A stretch of 64,000 bases of DNA. Source: Siphonodentalium dalli (taxonomy: Eukaryota > Mollusca > Scaphopoda > Gadilida > Siphonodentaliidae). This document shows, in pieces, positions 51,001-63,000 of the stretch. Within the stretch, counting starts at the first letter, position 1; the number at the start of each line of letters is the position of its first letter. Location: NCBI GenBank assembly GCA_032622095.1, contig CP136066.1, forward strand, positions 12,363,784 to 12,427,783. Direction: 5' to 3'. Both the position numbers and the translations under genes were made by a program. The notes below the pieces were generated by a model. The model saw only the letters and a program-made list of their open reading frames with translations. It did not search any database and had not been told where the DNA came from.

Positions 51001-54000
51001 CGTTAGTTTCAGTTAAAATGGACAGTTATTATACAGCACTTGTCACATTAAATTATGTTTATAAAAATTGCCGTTGCGCATAAATATGCCGAGAATAGCA
51101 GTTAGTGAGTAATAAGGTTTTAAGTTCAAGTCGAAGAAAGAATATAATTCGCTTATAAAATTCTAATGACTCAGAAAACAGTTCTATACAAGATACTTTT
51201 GTGTCATATATCGACATTTAATCACAGAAATTTGTTTTATTATAAATATACAACCGACTCAACAAATTTGATTCTTGCAGTTGACAATGATCTCTTAGAA
51301 CTGAGAATTCTGACTACGTCCACATCATGACTTGTTGACAATGATCTCTTCTGAGAATTCTGACTACGTCCACATCATGATTTGTTGACAATGATCTCTT
51401 CTGAGAATTCTGACTACGTCCACATCATGATTTGTTGACAATGATCTCTTCTGAGAATTCTGACTACGTCCACATCATGACTTGTTGACAAGTAGTTCCT
51501 TCAGGAAATGTTCAGTTAATAAATACAACAAATGGCTAGCCATAGGTCATTTGCTAACTTATCACCTGAACATTTCCCTCCAATGAATGAATAGGAATCC
51601 TCCTGCATTATTTATGTCTGTTCATCTGTCTATCATCTGCTTATATATTTTTAACATCCCTCCAGATTAGGGCTGCAACGATTCATCATGAATTCAATGT
51701 ATCGTCATATACTTTCAAACAATAAGCGTATTGTATCATGTCATGTGTATCGCGATACAGGAAATCAAGTAATGTCTGAAGATGGGCGAGTGTAAAAAAT
51801 CAAAACCTGAGATTATCTCTCAAGTTTACATGTATACTATATTGACTCATCTAGCCAACAATTAAACTCCATTTTAATTTAAAATGAACTCTACCTCCAG
51901 TTATTAACTTGTTGTTTCGGATAATTCAATGGTATTCAATTGGGTATTCATTTGCAAACAGTAATTTAGTATATTGTGATATGTATCATATCATTGATCA
52001 TGTACCGTGATTCGTATCATATCATGACCAAGTGTACAAGATGAATAATAGACCATTCCAATGTAGGTTGTATAACCGAGTGAGAGAAATCATTCAGGTG
52101 TAACGGTCGCGGTGTAAATATAGAAGGCCGATGACTTCTCTGCAAGCGAGGTCTAGATCTCTTGGTTACAGTCATTAGATGCTTTGTGTGATCACTAAAG
52201 TTAAGGAAAGTCAAGCTCGGCTTGGGATTCCGGATGCTGCCATCTTTCAGTGTGATTCCTGCATTTCTTTCCCTCGTTCTGTTACGCAGTAAAGAAAGGT
52301 TTAATTCCTATATAACTTACATCAGGCTGATTCAGAACGCTTCCATCGAACACACCAACATTAACCCAATCATAAATGTTAATTCATATATAACTTACAT
52401 CAGGCTGATTCAGAACGCTTCCGTCGAATGCACCAACATTAACCCAATCATATATGGCGTGACAGATTCTCTCCGCTGAAGAATTGAGATCGCTTCGAGC
52501 ATCATACATCTTAACATGGCCGATCCATGGCGGAATGTCTTCAACTGACTGGATACATATTGGAATTAACTGAACTTTTCCTTTCTGGAAAGAGTTAAAG
52601 ATATAAAGCTCTGTAAAAATAGTGAAAACAATTTCACTTCTCAGATACTAATTACAACAACATTACATTTCATAAAATCCTCCATGGACCACATGATCTC
52701 CACTTTTGACAAAACCAGAATGACAGGTTAGTCTGTCCATTTTCCCCCATTAGGACATTCCTCGTGAGCGGGGGGTGCCGAACCCTGGGATGGAGCTCAG
52801 AGTTCAGTGGCAAGATACTTCCAGGAGATATATATTTAACTTAATCTTCAGAAAAATATTTGATCTCCGTCAAAGATATCTTGAAGTATACTGAAGTATA
52901 TGATATAATATAAAATTTTATGCACCTCAATCAATAACTGGATTGACCTGATAACATACAATATATACAATATCACCAAAAGACTATGTACTTATCTACA
53001 CCAAAAGACTAACACAACACGATGGCCAGCTACCAGTGGGCCCAAACGAAACAAATAGTGACCCACCCCCCCCCCCCCCCTCCCCCAGAAGAGCGGAAAT
53101 TTCTATTTCATGATGTAATAGAAAATGAAACATAATGTTTGGAGAGAAACCTCGGGCCAGGTAGAAACTCTGCTGTTGTACAGTACACTTGACAAATTGA
53201 TCGCTAAATAATGCATGCAACACGCTGCCTACCATGCAGAGGCAAAGACCACAAGGAACGGTCTTATTAAGGACCACAAGGAACGGTCTTATTAAGGACC
53301 ACAAGGAACGGTCTTATTAAGGACCACAAGGAACGGTCTTATTAAGGACCACAAGGAACGGTCTTATTAAGGACCACAAGGAACGGTCTTATTAAGGACC
53401 ACAAGGAACGGTCTTATTAAGGACCACAAGGAACGGTCTTATTAAGGACCACAAGGAACGGTCTTATTAAGGACAACAAGGAACGGTCTTATTAAGGACG
53501 ACAAGGAACGGTCTTATTAAGGACGACAAGGAACGGTCTTATTAAGGACGACAAGGAACGGTCTTATTAAGGACCACAAGGAACGGTCTTATTATGGACC
53601 ACAAGGAACGGTCTTATTAAGGACCACAAGGAACGGTCTTATTAAGGACCACAAGGAACGGTCTTATTAAGGACCACAAGGAACGGTCTTATTAAGGACC
53701 ACAAGGAACGGTCTTATTAAGGACCACAAGGAACGGTCTTATTAAGGACCACAAGGAACGGTCTTATTAAGGACCACAAGGAACAGTCTTATTAAGGACC
53801 ACAAGGAACGGTCTTATTAAGGACCACAAGGAACGGTCTTATTAAGGACCACAAGGAACGGTCTTATTAAGGACCACAAGGAACAGTCTTATTAAGGACC
53901 ACAAGGAGCGGTCTTATTAAGGACCACAAGGAACGGTCTTATTAAGGACCACAAGGAACGGTCTTATTAAGGACCACAAGGAATGGTCTTATTAAGGGAC

Positions 54001-57000
54001 AGGAAGAAACAAACCTAACCAAAGGCCCTGTAAAATGATCCCAGAAGTCTGACCCAAAACGATTCTCTGTGTCGCCCATTAAGCCCGAGTGGGATGGCCA
54101 ATATCTATACAGATCTTCAACTGCCAAGACCATGTCACAAAATCATGTCATAAACTCAGTGGTCGTCACAACTGGCTGATTATGAGGATGTGTATTAACT
54201 TGAGTGATGTGCATTGTGATGAGAGGAAATCAATTACTTTGCGAAGATGAGCATGAGTAAACCCTCAAACATGCAATCATCCAATGGTAGCTCCAGATTG
54301 GGCATTACTGTATAAATACCAAGTGTATCATTACAGCCCTTGGTGATTTGACTGACCAATCAGCATCCAAAGATTATTCAAGGAGACTATCGATACAGAT
54401 GACACTCTATTCAATCGATGACTATGACCTCTCAGGGGCCGGATGGTACATCGAAAGAAGCAACAATAAACTAATGATCGGCGAGTGCAAGGTACGTACT
54501 TTAAGAATAAACTAATGATCGGTGACTGCTAGGTACGTACTTTAAGAATAAACTAACGATCGGTGACTGCAAGGTATGTACTTTAAGAATAAACTAATGA
54601 TCGATGACTGCTAGGTGTGTACTTTAAGAATAAACTAATGATCGATGACTGCAAGGTATGTACTTTAAGAATAAACTAATGATCGGTGACTGCTAGGTAG
54701 GTACTTTAAGAATAAACTAATGATCGGTGAGTGCTAGATACGTACTTTAAGAATAAACTTGGTCAGAGCAATAGAGTATTCCTCCAGACAGACTGTCGAC
54801 GATAGATATGATGGAGATATCAGAGTGATGATGCATCTGCTTGATTCGAGAGCCTCATACAGTGATTTCTGCCACAAACTGCCTGAAAAATAATGAAAAT
54901 GACAATTCATCTGCTTGATTCTAGACCCTCGTACTGTGATTTCTGCTGCAAACTGCCTGAAAAATAACGAGAATGATAATTCATCTGCTGGATTCGAGAG
55001 CCTCATACAGTTATTTCTGCCACAAACTGCCTGAAAAATAATGAAAATGACAATTCATCTGCTTGATTCTAGACCCTCGTACTGTGATTTCTGCCTGCAG
55101 CCACAAACTGCCTTAAAAATAACGAGAATGGCATTTCAACTGCTCCATTTTAGACCCTCGTACAGTGATTTTTGCCAATGAAAATATGTGGTTTCCTAAG
55201 GTGAAATGATGACTCTTCAAGCATTGTTTTTAAGCATCACAACAAATTAATCTAAAATTTAGACAAATTGGGAGAAATACCAAAGTTTGATCCATCACCC
55301 AAACTCTGCCAACCCTGATATAAACTTAATGTGTTTCCATGCGGGTAATCCATATTCCAAATTGTAATGTGTTTGGAAAATGATAGTTATCAATGCTCAA
55401 ATTGTATTTGAAAGAACTTTTAAGATGACATATTTGACTGTCAATGTTTTACTTTTATACCTCTGTTAAAACATTGAGTGCCAACTACGAGTTATGATCA
55501 GTTATCTCATACTTTTTGCACGTAATTAAATGGGAGCCGGCACTCAACTTGTTAAGGGCCAATGTATATTTTAAAAGTATCCAAACAGTTTATTTTGGTT
55601 GGGTGTGTATTATTAAGGGATAATGCCAGAGTTCACGCTGCAGTTTATTTTGGTTGGGTGTGTATTATTAAGGGATAATGCAGAGTTCACACTGCAGTTT
55701 ATTTTGGTTGGGTGTGTATTATTAAGGGATAATGCCAGAGTTCACACTGTAGTTTATTTTGGTTGGGTGTGTATTATTAAGGGATAATGCCAGAGTTCAC
55801 ACTGCAGTTTATTTTGGTTGGGTGTGTAATATTAAGGGATAATGCCAGAGTTCACGCTGCAGCTATTTGAACAGTCTATATGTCACCAACGCCACAAACC
55901 AGTTTTCTAGTAGCAACTTATGCAGGTTTGGGATATTAACATCTCAATCAACAAGTAGTTAATGTGAGTGCATATCAGAGAGATTGGGCCATGGAGTATG
56001 GTGGTGATGTTGTCACAACTAATCCTCTTTCTTAAAGGGTGTCTGTAAGTTGGTCTATTGTTTTTTATGATAATACACGGGAATGATCGTAATTATTAAG
56101 AATTACAGCTGCTGCCGAGAATGAATAGCTCTCCTTTCATGGGAATGTCTGAAACATAGGAATTCTTTGAAGAGGTCAACCGTAGTAATTAATTATGTTA
56201 AACCCCTTAATTTCGGCCCAATATCATTTGGCAAAAAATATATTCATATTGGGCCAGCGTGGACCTTGGATAAAGCATTGTGGCTGTTGGGCACATTGTG
56301 TGAACCACAAAGCCACAGTGCATTGTCTATGAAGAGATACATCTTAGAATATGACAACCCTTTCTATACTAAATACTCATTGATGAGTAGTTACCTAATT
56401 AACCCTTTCTACACTAAATACTCATTGACCAGTAGTTCCCTTAGAAAATGTTCAGATAATAAGTTCAACAAACAAACAGTCTTTAAATTATCTGAGCATT
56501 TCCCTTGATAAATAGGACTCCTTCTGTACTTTTATTATCAGTCGTCTGATTATTTTTCTTGAAAACCCCTCCAGATGAATAATAGACCATTCAAATGTAT
56601 ACTTTTATAACTGAGTGGAAGAATCAATTTAGTAAAGAAAGGGCCACATAACTCGCCTGTTTTCAGTTCCTTCCTGTCAAAGAAGACGGTGAGGTCTGGA
56701 TATTGTTCCTCAAGTAAAGCACGGAACACCTCGGCTTCCTGCGGATTCTTGTGTGAATACGATATGAAGACATCGTAACTCGAGGCTGCCTGGCCGTTAG
56801 ACTCAGCTAATGAAGAACATGCTACCTTCAGTTTCTCTTCCGTACTGTCACCATCCTTCCGAACCCTGCAGTATGACATACTATTCATGAGTTACTACCA
56901 GACTGATTTACTTTCCCAATTTAGAAGGGAATCTCCCGAAATCCAGCCCCATCGCCTGCACTCCCGATCGGTTTTTCCCGAATTTAATCAAATTTAAAGA

Positions 57001-60000
57001 CAAATATATTGTTGACACATGAAGCTAACTGATATACATGTACAATAGCAGTCAAAAAAGGTGACAGAAGCTGACAGAAATGTAAAGGAAACTAGGTAAT
57101 TAACCTCTACCGACTATCCACAGTTTAACTAATGACACCTCTCAATCAATTAAATTAACGTTATCGCAAAGAAACCATGTGGATTTACTGACCAGTTCTC
57201 CCGAAATTGAGCCAGATCTCCCAAATTTGGAAGATCAATCTCCCGAAATCTGCACTCCAGAAGTAAACATGTCTGATTACTAGCTTAAGTACAGTAATGC
57301 TCTAATTAATCGACCTCTTAACCACAGCAGAGTTATGGGTAACTTTTCAGGATTTAGTCGGAAATATGGCTTGTTGCCATTCATCGGAAAGCTCTCGCCG
57401 AGAGCTTTCTGATGAATGGCAACAAGCCATATTTCCGACTAAATCCTGAAAAGTTACCCATAATTCTGCTGTGGTTAAGCATTCGATTAATTAGGGCATT
57501 ACTGTAGCTCAGCAGTGCAGTAGCTTCATACAATAATTGTGCATTTTGTGATAAAAGCACTAAACTTTGCACATATTTTTGGTGACGTTTGGGGAAGAGA
57601 AAGTAGAATTAGAGTTCCAAGCTCAATTTTGCCTGTGGGTTGCTATAGTAACCAATTTTCAAAATGACCTCCAAAATGCTTCTGTGGGTTGATATATCCT
57701 CTATTAAATTCACATATTGTCTTCAAGACCCACTTCAAGTTTAGAATTTGTTCCATGTTTGTTTGACGATCGTCTGCACATATAGGTCTGTTAGTTATTA
57801 ATATTACTACTTACCAACAGTCGCCATAATGTACGAGGCTCATGTACATTGGCATGATGGCGATCGTCTGTACATATAGGTCTATGTTAGTTATTAATGT
57901 TACTACTTACCTACAGTCGACATACTGTACGAGGCTCATGTATGTTGGCATGGCAGCGATCGTCTGTACATACAGAGGTGCGACGATGAAGTTACTCTTA
58001 ACTCGCTTGCAACAAAGTGCTATGTTAAACTGTTCAATGCATTCCGGTGTGTCCATATATGCAGGTGACAGTATCGTCACTATTCTAGAAATAAAACAGA
58101 TTCAAATAGACCAAAGCTTTTATTTCTTCCATGCCAGTTTTGAATATTGCTACCGTACATGTTGGTGTAGATGAAAACCACTCTCTTAGCTCATAGTTTC
58201 TAAAAGTAATTAAAGATGTATAAGGCCACACAAAAAAAATAATATGTTTCTCGAGTATCGCTGTGTCTGCAAAATACCCCTGCTGGCTACTTTTTATAGC
58301 TTACAACAAATAAAAATATAAAAACATGCCGCCGCACAAAATCTTGGCAATGTCGATACCCGCAAACAACACAATAAGCTCAAGTCGTCTCCGCCAGCAA
58401 TGCAAGGGCGGTAATTCTAAAAATGAAAGCGTTCCTTGCATGCTCCGAATTGCCAATCGAGTTCACCCGTAACGCGCAAGCGAACACGCGGTAAACAAAT
58501 AACCAGCATGGCGCTGATAAGTATGTGTCAGAAGGGGACTTAAATTTGTTTGTCCCTGGACAATTACGGAAGTTAATTCGTCTGACAACATTTCCCGATG
58601 CGGCAATGGGTTCATAGAGAACCACTGTGAAACTATTGCTAATTGTGATGCGTATATTAGTGGGATTTCGGTTGGAAAGTCGCAGGATTCACAGGACTTT
58701 CAGTTCGTTTGCCAGAATCTAAATTCGGTCCAGGTTGCAGATATAATAGGCCGCTATTTGCGGATTACATTGGAAGATGCCACACCAGTGTCTGTTGAAA
58801 ACGGTGGGGAAAACGCATTTTCTGTTCTCATGGACAATAAAACTGTTTTACCCAATTTCAAAACAAAACAACAGCAAGGACGAAATGATACAAAAATTCA
58901 TCAATTTCCTTGAAGATAAACACCTTGGATTTTCCCCACATACCGTTGACAATATAGGCCAGGGCTCAAAATACATTTCATTTTGCAAGAATCAAATGCC
59001 GAATCAAGTTTAGTCATAAAGCACTGAAAATGGAAAAGTTTCACGAGAATCATTACGAGAATCGTTTAGGTGATTCTCGTCGAATGTTAAGGCATGTAGG
59101 CAGGAATTTTGTGCAGCTTGTGTGCAACATGCTTTAGTATCTGGACCTTCATGTTAATAAACTAACTGAGAGATGTTGTCACATTCCGGATGGACTTCAA
59201 ATTTTTCTTGGATACAATGATCCCAGAAAAAGTAAACACAAACTGCCGGTGCTTGAACTCTCAAAAATGTTAGAATATTCTGGACAACTTGTTGCTGTAA
59301 TGGAACAACCCTTCATACAAAAACCAAATTGGCGAGGCATAAAGGATCTCCTGAATAAGCTTGTGAATAAGGTAGACTGGATTTGTTTTAAACCAAAATA
59401 TTCTTGTTATTGTTAAACATTTGTTAATTCCTCAATAAATTTTAATGCTATAAATGAGAGATCTTCTTATTTTAATACAGCATCCATAGGGTACATAACT
59501 TTGCATATATATAAAATAAACAGCTTCATTTTCCAACAACATATGAAAACTGATCATGATCATGAACAAACAAGGTAAATATACATTACACACCATGTTA
59601 CGAACAGCCAAACCTTGTCTTAAGTCAATCTTTAATCATAAAAGCATGCCTGCACATCATTTTTATACATACAAATTCAGCATAAAAAACCTGCCTCCCG
59701 TTAAATTCAGCCCAAAAAAATAAAAATGCCTGCCTGCTGGGTTTTTTTGGAAAAAAACTTGAGAAACACAATATTTTTTTTGTGTGGCCTAAAGATCTTT
59801 TACCAGTACCTTTTCCAACAACAATATACAGCAACAACAAAATTTCCAAGAAACTTGTTTTAAATATATGTTTGACTTAATATGCCCATAAAACAAACAA
59901 GTAACATCTGGTGTTACATAATTCACTTAAAAAGATGAATTATCTACCGTTAAAGGGATGGGCATAGCATAATGATGTTATGAATGTGATATTATTCACA

Positions 60001-63000
60001 AAACACTTTGTGTTCGAGAAAATACAGTTATTTGTTTTGTTTCTCGCAAAAAGTGCAGTGGATTGTTTATAAGCAGAGTCACGATATTGCGCCATTTCCT
60101 TATTTAGATTCGCACGCTTTATACGTCGGTTGTAAAACTCCTAATTTGGTGTGTCTACAACTTACAACTCACAATACAACTCATAGTAATATTCCTTATA
60201 TGGTATGTATTATGTATTACATTAGAAAATACTAACTGGATTGAAAAATATTCATCTCTTTGCAAGAACAATTATATTATGCACATGTTTTCTGTCTGAT
60301 CATTGCCAAATCATGAAGTAAAGTGGATTAGCTTGATTTTGAACTGACAGCGGGTAGAATGGATCGTTTAAAATAAAATTTGGTGTGATTTGTATGCGAT
60401 TGTTGATTGCGCCAATAATTTTATCTATGCCTTCCACAGCGCAACGAAACATTTTCATTGGACGATACGATAGTTCCAAGTGTTTGTCTATCAACAATCA
60501 GTTCCATAACGTTTTTGATGTTTGTTTACAAACCAAGAGTACAAACGTGACAATAACATGCAATGTACACAATATTTACGATTGGTAAACATCTGTCTAT
60601 TATATAATATTCTTTCTGTTTATGGCGGTTTTAGTGGATGTGACTATTTTAACACCTATACAGCGAAGGCCACACGTATCTTTGAACATAAACACAATAC
60701 AGTCGAATAACTCAATATTCTAAAAATAGCAAAAAATTGACAGCTCCCATCTAGAGGCCACCCCAAAGATCCATATGAAGTTTTGTGATGATCAGAAGAG
60801 GGATCTGGCCTGTTGGGTGTGCCGAAGGATTAACCATGCAAGGAGTAAAATCCATTTTCACATTAAGTCCCATTACTCAATAAGGGCCGTAACTCTTGAA
60901 AAAATATATGGACGAAACCTGCTGTTTGTTAATACTCTTTCCCAACAGACGGACAGACAGAGCCCATTTCTATATCCCCTACAAAACTTCGTTTGTGGGG
61001 GATAAATAGCACGTTCAGTATAGTAGCATCAGAAACATACCTTGTACATCTGATCATGATTTGGAATATGTGTTCTTGGAATATTTCATCTTTGTTCAGT
61101 GGTTGGTTTTCACTGAACACCTTTGGAGGTTGTTTAGACTTGGCTAGAGTTTGTTTCACTAAATCAGCCCAGCGTTTATCATCTCCGCAGTACGACAGAT
61201 AAATATCAAACTGAGCCACAATCTTCTTCTTCCGCTGTAATATAATAAACAAGAGCATTGCTAGGGCGTGGCAAAATATGCCCATGGTAATTCCAACAAA
61301 GGGCCATAACTCTGGTAAAAACAGGTGGGCGGAACGTCCGATCCCAAATTCAAACTTTCAAGGACTAATAAACACACATGCCAAAATTGAGTGCAAATTC
61401 CAACAAAAAAGGCCACAACTCCGCTGAAAATTGGTGGTCGGAACACTAATTTAAACATGAACTGTATTTTATACTAGTAAACCCACATGCCAAATTTCAT
61501 TAATAGAACAAGACTGATCCAAAACAGCATTAATCCAACCGATATCCCAAGCTGTTGTGGACCAAGAAGACTCGGTCTGCAACTTACAGGGAATGACATC
61601 AAGCCTTAGATTTAAATCCCAGGGCTATATCTATATCTACGGCACTGTAAATGAAACCACGCCATCTGTAAATCCTCGCTCCCATGTGCTTTTAACCCCT
61701 TCATTATGGGAACTGTGCTGGTGGAGCATTAAGGGTCAGTGGACCGCAACTGGTATCAAACTGGAAAAAAGTTTATGTCCACCTAAAATTTACAATTAAT
61801 TGCACACAAGTTGACCCATCTACAAAAGATACAGAAAAAAATTGTAGATAGAAATTGCATAACAAAAACAAGAAATTTATCTTGAAAATTAACTGCAAAA
61901 ATTCACTGTAAGCATGTGCTTGGACTAAAATTTCAAATAATTATCAAATTTGCTATTCTTCCACTAAAATTATTACCCATTCAGAAAATAATTTTTTTAT
62001 TTTTGCTTCCAAAAAGACGTATTTTGCAGCAAATAATTTCAAGTTGCCTATTCTCATGGCAAACATGTGGTTCTGGTCATGACAAATTTGGTCCCTATGG
62101 GAGACTCGCATATATAAGAGAATGTGTTGGCGTATAGGTTTTCGCAAAATTTCAGGAAGCTCCAGTCATGTAAGGGTTAAATTTTTTGACCAATATAGCT
62201 AATACATAGTTGTCCTACAAACCTTTTTAGAATCCTTCACAGACAGGAGTGTTTCCTTTAGAGACTCAAATGCAGCTAAAATTTCCTTTTCTCTGTCTCC
62301 CAGTTTCTCTGGATTGTCACAATAAACCACAATCTTGAGAGTTTTCAGTGGAAGTCCCGCATTAATCCAATGATATGCTGCATTCACCATTGACTTCAAC
62401 ATCGGAACTCTATTCATGCCCTATAAAGAGTGACATGGGATTAATTCCGAAGTCCTGAGTTAAAGATATGGTAAGTGATGGCGGTCGGTATTGCTGTTAA
62501 AATAGTAACATCCATTAAAAGCACCATTTACATTTCAATTATAAATATCACATATATTGCATGTTATGTAAAGAAGCAGTATGTAAAGAGTATGCAATAA
62601 GCAAAACAACCAACACCGGGGAGACCCCACTAGTGAACTTTGGTTAGAAATGCCCGTAAGTTGTTTACAACATACCGGTATAGCACTCGATACCAAACAC
62701 CTGAGAACCTGCTCCTATAGCTAGAATTCAAGGTGCCGGAATTAGATCCAGTATTAACCCTTTACCCAACAAAACGGCCAAAACCGGCCAAATAAAGCTT
62801 CAACAGCCTAAAATATCTTCGGTCTGTCTCAATAGAACCATACAAATATGGATATCATTGGAACCGGCTCCTTGACCACATTGTGATAGTTACAGTTATG
62901 CCCTGTGCCAATGCATTCTCTTATATATGCGAGTCGACCATAGGTCGCCTCGCATATATAAGAGAATGCATTGGCCTATTTTTTTAACACTTTTTACCAT

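Noticed and set aside
56167-56508. Plus-strand frame with DKALWLLGTLC, resembling NKALWDFGSTLC of the third TIR exon
   Set aside because: The likeness is about ten residues, on the wrong strand for the gene there, and the surrounding residues do not match.
58380-58625. 81-codon minus frame in the transposon
   Set aside because: The coding-like signal in this element is on the plus strand. This frame has no motif.
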